Source: Oscillospiraceae bacterium
GTDB lineage: Bacteria > Bacillota > Clostridia > Oscillospirales > SIG627
Direction of reading: 5' to 3'
Assembly (NCBI GenBank): GCA_015064635.1
Contig: SVRV01000014.1
Coordinates: forward strand, 1 to 57,343
DNA length: 57,343 nt
A program made the position numbers and the translations under genes. Within the stretch, counting starts at the first letter, position 1. Every line of letters starts with the position of its first letter. Below are positions 24,821 to 33,565 of this stretch, one piece after another. The notes beneath the pieces are model-generated. The model worked only from the letters and a program-made list of their open reading frames with translations, was not told where the DNA came from and did no database searches.

Positions 24821-25813
24821 ATGGGACTTTTAAAGGTTTCTGCATCTCCCCACATAAGACATGAGGACACCACCCGTGTTCTTATGAGCGATGTAATAAT
24901 TGCGATGATTCCACTTTTGATATGGGGAGCATATATTTTCGGACTCAGGGTATTGACTGTGACAGCGGTATCGGTTGCAGCATGTGTTATATTCGAGGCT
25001 CTTTTTAATCTTATACTCAAAAAGAAAATACCCGTGGGCGATATGTCTGCCGTAGTCAGCGGTATGCTTCTCGCCTTCAACCTTCCCGCAGGAATTCCTC
25101 TCTGGATTCCCGTGGTAGGTGCGTTCTTTGCAATGATAATTGTAAAAGGACTTTTCGGCGGACTCGGAAAGAATTTCATGAACCCCGTTCTTGCGGCAAG
25201 AGTATTCCTCTTCGGCTCTTGGCCTGCACATATGACGGCGTACACCGAGCCTCTTGTAAGACTCCCCGCCTTCGGCGCACTGCCTGAGATGGCACCAGAT
25301 GCAGTTTCAAGTGCCACAACACTGACAGTACTTAAAGAGGGTGCTTTGCCCGGTGACAATATTTTTGATATGTTTATCGGAAATATGAAGGGCTGTATCG
25401 GTGAAATATCCGCACTTCTCATACTTGCGGGCGGTCTTTATCTTCTCGTAAGACGTGTAATCACATGGCACATAAGTGCATCGTTTATTGCAACTGTTGC
25501 AATTCTTACATTCATTTTTGCCCCCGAGGGAATCAGCAATCTTGATTATATGCTTGCCGAAATTTGCAGCGGCGGTCTCATGCTTGGTGCAGTGTTTATG
25601 GCAACCGACTATGTAACCTCCCCCGTCACAGCGAAGGGAAGACTTATATACGGTGTCGGCTGCGGTGCGCTGACAGTATTTATCAGATTCCTCGGCGGAT
25701 ACCCCGAGGGTGTATCCTTTGCAATCATTATAATGAATCTTTTTGTATGGTATCTTGACAAGGCTACAAAGCCCACTAAATTCGGAGGAGGTAAAGCAAA
25801 TGCAAAAGCTTAA
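24821..25813 (+). CDS. rnfD: Rnf complex subunit D
   Basis: Integral membrane subunit carrying covalent FMN. The 330-residue protein is highly hydrophobic with about eight to ten membrane helices. The FMN attachment motif is seen as SSATT (near 164-168, usual S-G-A-T), where a Thr takes the flavin phosphoester. GGLGKNFMNPVLAARVF near 109 is a family signature. It starts 20 nt after rnfC behind AAGGAA and overlaps rnfG by 14 nt, a sign of translational coupling. Confidence 0.95.
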   Translation: MGLLKVSASPHIRHEDTTRVLMSDVIIAMIPLLIWGAYIFGLRVLTVTAVSVAACVIFEALFNLILKKKIPVGDMSAVVSGMLLAFNLPAGIPLWIPVVGAFFAMIIVKGLFGGLGKNFMNPVLAARVFLFGSWPAHMTAYTEPLVRLPAFGALPEMAPDAVSSATTLTVLKEGALPGDNIFDMFIGNMKGCIGEISALLILAGGLYLLVRRVITWHISASFIATVAILTFIFAPEGISNLDYMLAEICSGGLMLGAVFMATDYVTSPVTAKGRLIYGVGCGALTVFIRFLGGYPEGVSFAIIIMNLFVWYLDKATKPTKFGGGKANAKA

Positions 25814-26342
25814 ATTTTTAAAGCCCGCTATTCCTCTCACCGTGATAAGCGTTGTTATAGCACTTCTTCTTGCTGTTATAAACTCTGTCACCGCAGGTAA
25901 AATACTTGAAAACACTTTAATCGAAAAAGAAAAAGCAATAAAGGGTATTTTCCCCGAATGTGAAAGTTTTGTTTCCGAAGACGCATCACATTATGAAAAC
26001 AGTGTAAGCGATGCAGGTAAGGTGCTTGACAAAGACGGCAATGTAATAGGATATTACGCAGACGTATCTCCCATAGGCTTCAAAGGTGAGATATCTCTGA
26101 TTGTCGGAACAGACACCGACGGAAAAGTAGCACTCGTAACACTCCTTTCCGCTTCCGAAACTCCGGGTGTTGGAACTAAGGCAACGGACAGCACCTATCT
26201 TTCGAACTTCGTTGCAAAAACCTCGGGTAACATCTCCGAGGTTGCCACCATCACAGGTGCAACAATAAGCTCAAAGGCTGTAAAGCAAGGTGTACTCAGT
26301 GCAGTTACAACCGTTGATAGAATAATCAAAGGAGGAAAATAA
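25800..26342 (+). CDS. rnfG: Rnf complex subunit G
   Basis: Electron-transfer subunit with covalent FMN, one N-terminal membrane helix (about 8-30) and the rest outside the cytoplasm. The 180-residue protein has TGATISSKAV (near 156), the FMN attachment site with its Thr. The start at 25800 is chosen because GGAGG lies 8 nt upstream and the product then begins at a normal RnfG N-terminus; an earlier in-frame ATG at 25743 would lie deep inside rnfD. The stop codon overlaps the rnfE start by 1 nt. Confidence 0.94.
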   Translation: MQKLKFLKPAIPLTVISVVIALLLAVINSVTAGKILENTLIEKEKAIKGIFPECESFVSEDASHYENSVSDAGKVLDKDGNVIGYYADVSPIGFKGEISLIVGTDTDGKVALVTLLSASETPGVGTKATDSTYLSNFVAKTSGNISEVATITGATISSKAVKQGVLSAVTTVDRIIKGGK

Positions 26343-26965
26343 TGTCACAGATTAAAAAGCTGTTTACCGACGGCATATTCGATAAAAACCCTATTCTCGT
26401 ACAGCTTCTCGGTACTTGTGCAACTTTGGCTGTTACAACCTCCATTACAAACGGACTTGCTATGGGACTTTCAACAACGGCAGTGCTTGTTTGTTCAAAC
26501 CTCTTCATTTCTCTGCTCCGTAACTTTATCCCGAAGGAAGTAAGAATCGCATCCTACATTGTGGTTATTTCGGGATTTGTGACGGCAATAGAACTTCTGA
26601 TAAAAGCGTATCTCCCTGAAATAAACAAGTCTCTCGGTGTATTTATTCCCCTTATAGTCGTTAACTGTATAATCCTTTCGAGAGCAGAATCCTTTGCATC
26701 CAAAAACAAGCCTGTTCTTGCAATGCTTGACGGTGTGGCAATGGGTGCGGGCTTCACTATTGCGCTTGTAATAGTATCCGCAATCCGTGAGCTTCTTGGA
26801 AACGGAACTCTTTTCGGAAAGGCAGTTATGCCCGACGGATTTGAGCCGTCCCTTATGTTTGTAATGTCGGCAGGAGCATTCTTCACACTTGCTTTTGTAG
26901 TTGCGGGAATGAATAAGATTATGTCGATGTTAAAAAAACGTGCAGAGAAAAAGGAGGTAGAGTAA
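26342..26965 (+). CDS. rnfE: Rnf complex subunit E
   Basis: Integral membrane subunit; with RnfA it forms the pseudo-symmetric core that holds an intramembrane iron-sulfur centre. The 207-residue protein has six predicted helices and the family signatures NPILVQLLGTCATLAVT (about 16-32) and LIVVNCIILSRAE (about 100-112), whose Cys residues are the expected ligands. GGAGG lies in the end of rnfG. The C-terminal tail is short and charged. Confidence 0.95.
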   Translation: MSQIKKLFTDGIFDKNPILVQLLGTCATLAVTTSITNGLAMGLSTTAVLVCSNLFISLLRNFIPKEVRIASYIVVISGFVTAIELLIKAYLPEINKSLGVFIPLIVVNCIILSRAESFASKNKPVLAMLDGVAMGAGFTIALVIVSAIRELLGNGTLFGKAVMPDGFEPSLMFVMSAGAFFTLAFVVAGMNKIMSMLKKRAEKKEVE

Positions 26966-26966
26966 T

Positions 26967-27545
26967 ATGAAAGAAATACTTCTTATAGCCTTTGCGGCTA
27001 TTATTACCGAAAACTTCATTTTCTCACGCTTTCTCGGAATATGCCCCTTCCTTGGAGTTTCCGAAAAGCCTTCAACCGCGGCAGGTATGGGATTTGCGGT
27101 AATGTTTGTAATGGCAGTGTCCTCTGCCCTTACCTGGCTGGTATACAAATTCATACTTGTTCCCTCAGGTCTTGAATATATTAAAACCATTGCATTTATT
27201 CTTATAATTGCGGCACTGGTTCAGATAATTGAGATGTTCCTCAAAAAATTTGTTCCGGCACTTTATCAGGCACTCGGTATCTATCTCCCTCTCATAACAA
27301 CAAACTGTGCAGTACTCGGTGCGGCTCTCCTCAATATTCAGAACGGATTTTCATTTATTGAATCTGTTGTATTCGGTCTTTCGGCGGCAGTCGGATTCAC
27401 AATGGCACTTCTGATATTTGCAGGTGTACGTGAAAGACTCAGATTTGCAACTCCTCCTGCGGCTTTCAAAGGAATCCCCCTTCTCCTCTTATCTGCAGGA
27501 CTTATTGCAATGGCTTTCTCGGGATTTTCGGGAATAAGCTTATAA
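26967..27545 (+). CDS. rnfA: Rnf complex subunit A
   Basis: Integral membrane subunit, partner of RnfE with inverted topology. The 192-residue protein has six helices and the signatures ENFIFSRFLGICPFLG (about 13-28) and LITTNCAVLGAAL (about 109-121), again with the conserved Cys. It starts 1 nt after rnfE, behind GGAGGTAG located in the end of rnfE. Length is standard for the family. Confidence 0.96.
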   Translation: MKEILLIAFAAIITENFIFSRFLGICPFLGVSEKPSTAAGMGFAVMFVMAVSSALTWLVYKFILVPSGLEYIKTIAFILIIAALVQIIEMFLKKFVPALYQALGIYLPLITTNCAVLGAALLNIQNGFSFIESVVFGLSAAVGFTMALLIFAGVRERLRFATPPAAFKGIPLLLLSAGLIAMAFSGFSGISL

Positions 27546-27560
27546 CGGGAGGAAAAATTC

Positions 27561-28418
27561 ATGAGCGATATTTTAAACATTGTACTTGCTGTTGTCTGGT
27601 TTCTTGTAATCGGCGGAGCACTTGGAGTAGCCCTTTCATTTGCGGCGAAGTTTCTCAAGGTTAAAGAAGACCCGAGAATAGAAGAAATAACCGAAAACCT
27701 CCCCTCTGCTAACTGTGGAGGATGCGGATATGCGGGATGTGCGGCTATGGCTGAAGCAATCGCAAAGGGTGAAGCGAAGCCCTCAAAATGTGCCGTAGCA
27801 AGTCCCGACGCGATTAAAAAGATTTCCGAAATTATGGGTATCGAAGCAGAGCAGGCGGTGCGTATGCGTGCGCAGGTAATGTGCAGCGGCACTTCCGACC
27901 GAGCAAAGCTCAAATATGAATACGAAGGTGTCAATGACTGTATTGCAGCCACAAAGCTTGCAGGCGGTCACAAGCTCTGTCCCAATGGATGTATGGGCTA
28001 CGGAACCTGCGTTGAAGCATGTAAATTTGATGCTATCAAGATTATTAACGGTACTGCGGCTGTTGACTACCACAAGTGTCAGGCGTGCGGTGCGTGTGTA
28101 AATGCCTGCCCCAAAGGTCTTATCCAGCTTGTTCCCTTCGATGCAGAATACTGGGTTGGCTGTAAATGTACAGAAAAGGGTGCAAACACCAAGAAATGGT
28201 GTGAGGTCGGCTGTATCGGATGTAAAATGTGTGAAAAGGCTTGTCCCTCCGGTGCTATCACGGTTGTTGACAACCTTGCAAGAATAGATTATTCTGCTTG
28301 TACCAACTGCGGTAAATGTGCAGAAATTTGCCCCAGACACATTATTTGGTCCTCGAACTTACATCTTGCATCAAAAGCAGACGAAAAAGCAGAAGATGTA
28401 ACAACCGAAGAAAATTAA
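27561..28418 (+). CDS. rnfB: Rnf complex subunit B (polyferredoxin)
   Basis: Takes electrons from reduced ferredoxin. The 285-residue protein has an N-terminal membrane helix (about 5-27), a [4Fe-4S] domain with CGGCGYAGC (53-61) and a later Cys, then several more clusters: CPNGCMGYGTC near 140, CQACGACVNACP near 173, CIGCKMCEKACP near 219 and CTNCGKCAEICP near 247. Several [4Fe-4S] centres beyond the N-terminal one are predicted, at the rich end for RnfB. Last gene of the operon, followed by an intrinsic terminator. Confidence 0.96.
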   Translation: MSDILNIVLAVVWFLVIGGALGVALSFAAKFLKVKEDPRIEEITENLPSANCGGCGYAGCAAMAEAIAKGEAKPSKCAVASPDAIKKISEIMGIEAEQAVRMRAQVMCSGTSDRAKLKYEYEGVNDCIAATKLAGGHKLCPNGCMGYGTCVEACKFDAIKIINGTAAVDYHKCQACGACVNACPKGLIQLVPFDAEYWVGCKCTEKGANTKKWCEVGCIGCKMCEKACPSGAITVVDNLARIDYSACTNCGKCAEICPRHIIWSSNLHLASKADEKAEDVTTEEN

Positions 28419-28423
28419 AAACA

Positions 28424-28460
28424 AAAATGCAAGTTTCATCGCGGCACTTGCATTTTGTTT
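28424..28460 (+). terminator. rnf operon terminator
   Basis: AAAATGCAAGT (28424-28434) pairs with ACTTGCATTTT (28446-28456), followed by GTTTG. It lies 6 nt after the rnfB stop. Confidence 0.82.
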
Positions 28461-28546
28461 GTTAAAAAGAATTTTTAATAAAAAAGTGTAGACATTTTTA
28501 TAAAATAGTGGTAGTATAATATATAGGTAGTTACTTAATTGCTTTT

Positions 28547-28579
28547 AAAAAAACAAAGCAGAGAGCTTTCGCTCTCTGC
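28547..28579 (-). terminator. spoVG terminator
   Basis: On the minus strand GCAGAGAGC-GAAA-GCTCTCTGC (28558-28579) is followed by TTTGTTTTTTT. A textbook intrinsic terminator with a GNRA loop, 8 nt beyond the spoVG stop. Confidence 0.9.
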
Positions 28580-28586
28580 CATGTAA

Positions 28587-28871
28587 CTATTCTTCTGCGA
28601 TAGATGTTTCTGCTTTTGCAAGTTCCTCGTTGTAAGCGGCAAGTACTGCCTCTTCAACCATCACCCTGAAATCTGCATTGATAGGGTGCACGATGTCTCT
28701 GTAAGTTCCATCTCCGTTTTTGCGACTGGGCATTACAATGAAAAATCTGTCGTTAGCATAAATTACCTTGATGTCGTGTACTGCAAGCTGTGCGTCGAAA
28801 GTAAGAGATACAACCGCCTTAAGAGGTCCATCGTCAAAAGTTTTTCTGATTTTGATGTCAGTGATCTGCAT
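28587..28871 (-). CDS. spoVG: Septation/sporulation regulator SpoVG
   Basis: A small nucleic-acid-binding regulator, in Bacillota linked to sporulation, cell division and RNA-level control. The 94-residue protein matches SpoVG almost throughout: MQITDIKIRK at the start, LAVHDIKVI near 30, FIVMPSRKNGDGTYRDIVHP (44-63) and a C-terminal helix. AAGGAG 6 nt upstream supports the start. The gene is monocistronic and divergent from murC. I could not identify a clear sigma-H or housekeeping promoter upstream. SpoVG also occurs in non-sporulating species, so it does not prove sporulation. Confidence 0.95.
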   Translation of the reverse strand: MQITDIKIRKTFDDGPLKAVVSLTFDAQLAVHDIKVIYANDRFFIVMPSRKNGDGTYRDIVHPINADFRVMVEEAVLAAYNEELAKAETSIAEE

Positions 28872-28952
28872 ATTAGGCTCCTTTACTGTTGTATTTTTAC
28901 TTCAAAAAGCAATTTGATTTTATCCGTATTTTATTAAATGGAAGGTTAAAAA

Positions 28953-30311
28953 ATGTTAACAAAAAGTAAATTCTTGTATGATACATACATTTCTGATAAA
29001 ACTTGTCTCATTCTCGGTATCGGAGGCGTGAGCATGTCATCAATTGCACTGCTTCTCCGTGATATGGGATACAGCGTTGCGGGTTATGACGAAAGACGGG
29101 GACCTTATACCGATCTTGTTGAGAAGAACGGTATTGAGGTTGTGTACGGTGACACGGTTCCCGCCCTTGATGGCATTGGTCTCGTTGTATATACAGCGGC
29201 TATTAAAGAGGATAACCCCATCATCGTGCTCGCAAAGAAAAAGAACATTCCCTGCGTAGTACGTGCTCCTTTTTTGGGAGAGCTGATGAAGTGCTATTCC
29301 ACAAGAATAGGCATTTCGGGAACTCACGGAAAATCCACAACATCGGGTATGATATCCGAAATATTCCTTTCAGCCAATGTGAATCCCACTGTTATGGTAG
29401 GCGCTGACCTTCCGTCAATAGGCTCGGGACTCAAAATAGGCGGAAAAGAATACTTTGTATTTGAGGCTTGTGAATACAAGGACTCCTTCCTTTCCTTCTC
29501 CCCTACACTGTCAATCGTTTTAAACGTCGAGCTTGACCATACCGATTACTTTTTAAGTCTTGACCAAATGAAGGAATCATATACAAATTTCATGAATATT
29601 TCCGATACAGCAATTGTTTGTGCAGACAATGAAAACGCTGTAAGTGCCTCCAAAAAGCACAAGGGCAAGACATATTACTATTCGGTAAAGGATAAAAATG
29701 CCGATTTCTATGGAGAAAACATCAAGGTGGTACGTGGCTTTGCCGAGTTTGATGCCTATGTTAAGGGTGAGTTTTTCTCCCACTTCAAGCTTCGTGTACC
29801 GGGTGCTTTTCAGGTAAGCAATGCTCTTGCCGCCATCGGTGCCGCATATCTTGGGGGACTTAGTGCCGAGGAAATAAAGACAGGACTTGAAGGCTTCAGA
29901 GGTGTCGGACGCCGTTTCCAATACAGAGGAGAACTGAACGGAGCTGTCATATACGATGATTACGCACACCATCCCGATGAAATACGAGCAACTCTTGCCA
30001 CGGCAAAATCAATGGAAATGGGGCGTGTAATAGTTGTTTATCAGCCTCATACATATACGAGAACACACGATTTGTTTGACGGCTTTATATCCTCATTCAA
30101 GGACTGCGACCTTGTAATATTTGCCGACATCTACGCCGCACGTGAAAAGAATCTTTGCGGTATCTCCTCAAAGAATCTTGCCGATGCCACAGAAAACGGT
30201 ATTTACGTAGGTGATTTTGACTGCATTTCCGATTATTTGAAAAAGAATTTGCAAAAAGACGATCTCCTCATTATTATGGGTGCCGGAGATATAATTAATC
30301 TTAAAGTATAG
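28953..30311 (+). CDS. murC: UDP-N-acetylmuramate--L-alanine ligase
   Basis: Adds L-Ala to UDP-MurNAc in the cytoplasmic stage of peptidoglycan synthesis. The 452-residue protein has the N-terminal UDP-binding loop GIGGVSMSS (near 22), the ATP-binding loop GTHGKSTT (near 121), NVELDHTDYF near 192, the mid-domain Arg-rich GVGRRFQYRG near 318 and YDDYAHHPDEI near 332, all in Mur ligase order. Length is standard. GGAAGG upstream. It is 11 nt ahead of the zinc-ribbon gene, so cell-wall synthesis and the envelope-stress-like trio are probably one transcript. Confidence 0.95.
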   Translation: MLTKSKFLYDTYISDKTCLILGIGGVSMSSIALLLRDMGYSVAGYDERRGPYTDLVEKNGIEVVYGDTVPALDGIGLVVYTAAIKEDNPIIVLAKKKNIPCVVRAPFLGELMKCYSTRIGISGTHGKSTTSGMISEIFLSANVNPTVMVGADLPSIGSGLKIGGKEYFVFEACEYKDSFLSFSPTLSIVLNVELDHTDYFLSLDQMKESYTNFMNISDTAIVCADNENAVSASKKHKGKTYYYSVKDKNADFYGENIKVVRGFAEFDAYVKGEFFSHFKLRVPGAFQVSNALAAIGAAYLGGLSAEEIKTGLEGFRGVGRRFQYRGELNGAVIYDDYAHHPDEIRATLATAKSMEMGRVIVVYQPHTYTRTHDLFDGFISSFKDCDLVIFADIYAAREKNLCGISSKNLADATENGIYVGDFDCISDYLKKNLQKDDLLIIMGAGDIINLKV

Positions 30312-30322
30312 GAAGTGAAAAA

Positions 30323-31408
30323 ATGGCTCAACTGACAGAATACAAATGTCCGTGCTGTGACGGTGCTATCGAATTCAACGCCAACTCTCAAAAGCTGAAA
30401 TGTCCTTATTGCGGTACTGAATTCGACATTGAAACCATTACTTCTTACAACGAAGAGGTACAGAGCACAGAGCCGGACGATATGCAATGGGAAACCTCCC
30501 AAAACAGCGAATGGCGTGAAGGAGAAGCGGACGGTCTTTCTGTATACGTGTGTAATTCCTGCGGTGGAGAAATAGTTGCAGATGAGCACACTGCCGCCAC
30601 ATCCTGCCCTTATTGCGGAAACCCCGTTACAGTCAAGGGCAATTTATCGGGTGCGCTCAAGCCTGATTTTGTAATCCCCTTCAAGTTTGACAAAAAAGCG
30701 GCTATGGAGGCGTTGAAAAAGCATTACAGCGGCAAACCTTTGCTGCCGAAGATTTTCAAAGACCAAAACCATATAGAAGAAATAAAGGGTGTATACGTTC
30801 CCTTCTGGCTGTTTGATGCTGATGCAAACGCACATATAAGATACAAGGCTACAAGAACACGCTTCTGGAGTGACAGCCAATATAACTACACCGAGACGAG
30901 TCACTTCTCTGTTGCCCGTGGCGGAAACCTTGGCTTTGAACGAGTACCCGTTGACGGTTCAACTCAGATGGACGATGCTTTAATGGAGTCCATCGAGCCC
31001 TTCAATTTCTCGGAAGCGGTGGACTTTCAGACAGCATACCTTGCAGGCTTTCTTGCTGACAAGTACGATGTAGATGCCGAGCAGAGCATACTTCGTGCAA
31101 ACGAGAGAATAAAGAGAAGCACCGAGCAGGCATTTGCAAGCACTGTACAAGGCTACTCTACGGTTGTTCCCGTATCCTCCTCGGTAAAGCTGTCAAACGC
31201 TAAAACAAGATACGCTCTCTACCCCGTTTGGATGCTCACAACCGACTGGAACGGGCAGAAATTCACCTTCGCAATGAACGGACAAACAGGTAAGTTTGTT
31301 GGTGACCTTCCCATGGACAAGGGTGCATTCGCCAAGTGGTTTGCATCGGTAACCGCAATAGCGGGAGCGGTGTCAATGGCAATTTCCTACCTTGTGTGGT
31401 TGCTGTAA
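30323..31408 (+). CDS. YdjG-like zinc-ribbon membrane protein
   Basis: A 361-residue protein with two zinc ribbons at the N-terminus: CPCC/CPYC (about 9-30) and CNSC/CPYC (about 78-98). A central soluble domain (about 110-330) has two conserved-looking Trp/Phe-rich segments, and one membrane helix lies at the very C-terminus (about 338-360). This is the layout of B. subtilis YdjG, encoded beside ydjH and ydjI, and the next two genes here match those partners. In B. subtilis these proteins act with PspA at the membrane under envelope stress; the same role here is an inference. Start supported by GGAAG upstream; 12 nt ahead of the TPM gene. Confidence 0.83.
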   Translation: MAQLTEYKCPCCDGAIEFNANSQKLKCPYCGTEFDIETITSYNEEVQSTEPDDMQWETSQNSEWREGEADGLSVYVCNSCGGEIVADEHTAATSCPYCGNPVTVKGNLSGALKPDFVIPFKFDKKAAMEALKKHYSGKPLLPKIFKDQNHIEEIKGVYVPFWLFDADANAHIRYKATRTRFWSDSQYNYTETSHFSVARGGNLGFERVPVDGSTQMDDALMESIEPFNFSEAVDFQTAYLAGFLADKYDVDAEQSILRANERIKRSTEQAFASTVQGYSTVVPVSSSVKLSNAKTRYALYPVWMLTTDWNGQKFTFAMNGQTGKFVGDLPMDKGAFAKWFASVTAIAGAVSMAISYLVWLL

Positions 31409-31420
31409 GGAGGTGTTGAA

Positions 31421-32155
31421 ATGAAGAAATTATTGTTTGTTTTTCTCACTCTTTCGCTCATTTTCACACTGACCTTTAGCGTTGCGGCAGAAGCTTCACC
31501 AAGGCTTGTTGACGGTGCCGACATTATACCTTCGTCGAAGGAAGCAAATGTTTTACGGGAGCTTGACCGTGTAAGCGAAAAGCTTGGAGTTGATATTGTC
31601 ATTGTTACGGTTGACTCTCTTAATGGACAGACGGTAGAAGCTGCCTCAAAATCCATATACGAAATGCTTGGATACAAGCAAGACGGTATAATATTGCTGG
31701 TTGATATGGAAAGCCGTTTTATGCGTGTTCAATTATTTGGAAGCTGTTATGATTATCTTTCCGACGGTGATTGCTCCGATATAAGAGAAGAGATAACCGA
31801 AGACATGTCGGAGGGGTACTATGAAAGAGCATTCCTTACCTTTGCCGAAGAATGTGATGACTATGTAACGGATGCCACACACTTCCCTATTGCAAAGAAA
31901 ATACTTATAAGTCTTGTTATAGGCGTTATAATTGCTTTTATTGTTACATCTATCCTGAAAGGTCAGCTGAAAACCGTAAGGCACCAGCCTCTTGCAAATG
32001 ACTATTTAAGAGCGGGAAGTCTTAACGTGACCATGTCAAACGATTTGTTCTTGTACAGAAATATAACGAGACAAAGACGTCAAACAAATAATTCCTCGGG
32101 CGGTTCGGGCGCCTCTTCCGGTGGAAGAAGCGGCGGAAGCAGCGGAAGATTTTAA
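31421..32155 (+). CDS. YdjH-like TPM-domain membrane protein
   Basis: A 244-residue protein with a cleavable-type signal peptide (1-23, AEA near the cut), a TPM (YgcG-type) domain outside the membrane (about 28-150), one membrane helix (about 163-186), and a cytosolic tail that ends in a Ser/Gly/Arg-rich stretch (about 225-244). Typical TPM landmarks are LVDGADIIPSSKE near 29 and the acidic pair in QDGIILLVDMESR near 88. It matches B. subtilis YdjH in domains and in neighbours. AAGGAGG 6 nt upstream fixes the start. The flexible Gly/Ser tail may contact the zinc-ribbon or SPFH partner. Confidence 0.83.
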   Translation: MKKLLFVFLTLSLIFTLTFSVAAEASPRLVDGADIIPSSKEANVLRELDRVSEKLGVDIVIVTVDSLNGQTVEAASKSIYEMLGYKQDGIILLVDMESRFMRVQLFGSCYDYLSDGDCSDIREEITEDMSEGYYERAFLTFAEECDDYVTDATHFPIAKKILISLVIGVIIAFIVTSILKGQLKTVRHQPLANDYLRAGSLNVTMSNDLFLYRNITRQRRQTNNSSGGSGASSGGRSGGSSGRF

Positions 32156-32186
32156 TAAAAATGAAATATAGAAAGGAATAAAAATT

Positions 32187-33503
32187 ATGGGACTTATTAA
32201 AGCGGCACTCGGTGCTCTCGGCGGAACACTTGCAGACCAGTGGAAGGAATTTTTCTACTGTGAGGCACTTGACAATGACACACTTATGATAAAAGGACAG
32301 AAGATGATAGGAAAGCGCTCCTCAAACACCAAGGGAAGCGACAACATCATTTCAAACGGCTCGGGAATTATAGTCAACGACGGTCAGGCAATGATAATTG
32401 TCGAGCAGGGCAAGATTGTTGAGTTTTGTGCAGAGCCCGGCGAATTTACATATGACACCTCAACCGAGCCTTCAATCTTTGCAGGCTCCTTCGGTCAGAG
32501 CGTAAAGGACACCTTCAAGACAATCGGTAAGCGTTTTACCTACGGCGGTGACACAGGCAAGGACCAAAGAGTTTATTACTTCAACACAAAGGAAATCATG
32601 GGCAATAAGTATGGTACAGCTACTCCCATTCCTTTCAGAGTGGTAATCAATGAACAGATGGGACTTAAGCTTTCCGTTGACATCAGATGCAACGGTGAGT
32701 ACACCTACAAGCTCACAAATCCCCTTCTCTTCTACACAAATATTGCAGGAAATGTTTCCTACAAGTACGAAAAGAGCGAATGGGAGGATATGCTCAGAAG
32801 CACACTTCTTGATGCACTTCAGCCTGCACTCGCATCTGTTGCGGCTCAGAAGATTGAATACTTCGAGCTTCCCGCACACACGGTTGAAATCAGAAATGCT
32901 CTTACCGAAGTACTCAAACCCGACTGGACAGAAACACGCGGTATCGAGCTTGTAAAGCTTACAATCAACTCTCTCTCCATCCCCGAAGACCAGAGAAAGA
33001 AGATTACAGAGTGGGAAGAAAACGCAATGACCACCAATCCCATGATGGCAGGCTCCCGTCTTGTAGGTGCTCAGGCAGATGCAATGCGTACAGCTGCGGC
33101 TAACGAAAACGGTGCCGCAATGGGCTTTATGGGTATGGGAATGGCAATGAACGCAGGCGGTAACAACGCACAGAATCTCTTTGCTATGGGACAGCAGGCT
33201 ACACAGAATCAGGCACAGGCACCCATTGCACAAGGTGGCTGGAAATGCTCCTGCGGTGCAACCTCAACCGGTAAATTCTGCACAGAATGCGGTGCAAAGA
33301 AGCCTGAAAATGACGGTTGGAAATGCTCTTGCGGTGCAGTAAACAAGGGTAAGTTCTGTCCCGAATGCGGAGCAAAAAAGCCTGCAGGCGCTATCCAGTA
33401 CAAATGTGATAAATGCGGATGGGAGCCCGAAAAGGGAGCAAATCCTCCTAAATTCTGTCCCGAGTGCGGAGATGCATTTGACAACGGAGATATTGTAGGT
33501 TAA
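32187..33503 (+). CDS. YdjI-like SPFH-domain protein with three zinc ribbons
   Basis: A 438-residue protein with an SPFH (band 7-like) domain (about 25-290), a Met/Ala/Asn/Gln-rich linker (about 295-350), and three C-terminal zinc ribbons, each with two Cys pairs (CSCG/CTECG near 354-371, CSCG/CPECG near 380-398, CDKCG/CPECG near 408-428). SPFH proteins scaffold membrane microdomains. The domain order equals that of B. subtilis YdjI, though I recall fewer ribbons in the typical form. Third gene of the trio after the zinc-ribbon and TPM genes. AAAGGAA upstream. Ends at a strong terminator. Confidence 0.85.
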   Translation: MGLIKAALGALGGTLADQWKEFFYCEALDNDTLMIKGQKMIGKRSSNTKGSDNIISNGSGIIVNDGQAMIIVEQGKIVEFCAEPGEFTYDTSTEPSIFAGSFGQSVKDTFKTIGKRFTYGGDTGKDQRVYYFNTKEIMGNKYGTATPIPFRVVINEQMGLKLSVDIRCNGEYTYKLTNPLLFYTNIAGNVSYKYEKSEWEDMLRSTLLDALQPALASVAAQKIEYFELPAHTVEIRNALTEVLKPDWTETRGIELVKLTINSLSIPEDQRKKITEWEENAMTTNPMMAGSRLVGAQADAMRTAAANENGAAMGFMGMGMAMNAGGNNAQNLFAMGQQATQNQAQAPIAQGGWKCSCGATSTGKFCTECGAKKPENDGWKCSCGAVNKGKFCPECGAKKPAGAIQYKCDKCGWEPEKGANPPKFCPECGDAFDNGDIVG

Positions 33504-33531
33504 ATTGAATTCACACAAATACAATAATTTA

Positions 33532-33562
33532 AGGGCAGTAGCAATTGCTACTGCCCTATATC
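33532..33562. terminator. Bidirectional terminator, perfect palindrome
   Basis: A 26-bp perfect palindrome (33532-33557; half-site AGGGCAGTAGCAA) followed by TATCTTTTT on the plus strand. It separates the SPFH gene from the convergent HtrA gene. Confidence 0.85.
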
Positions 33563-33565
33563 TTT

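Noticed and set aside
24802-25422. 206-codon open frame antisense to rnfD
   Set aside because: It mirrors a strongly supported RnfD frame, has no ribosome site or promoter, and its translation is low-complexity without a recognisable fold. The same holds for long antisense frames at 14231-14830 (clc), 27338-27952 (rnfA/rnfB) and 32472-33233 (SPFH gene).
25743-25799. Upstream in-frame start for rnfG
   Set aside because: It would extend far into rnfD and lacks a ribosome site; 25800 has GGAGG.
28489-28520. Possible plus-strand promoter antisense to spoVG
   Set aside because: TAGACA and TATAAT are 20 bp apart, and transcription would run straight into the spoVG terminator; not convincing.
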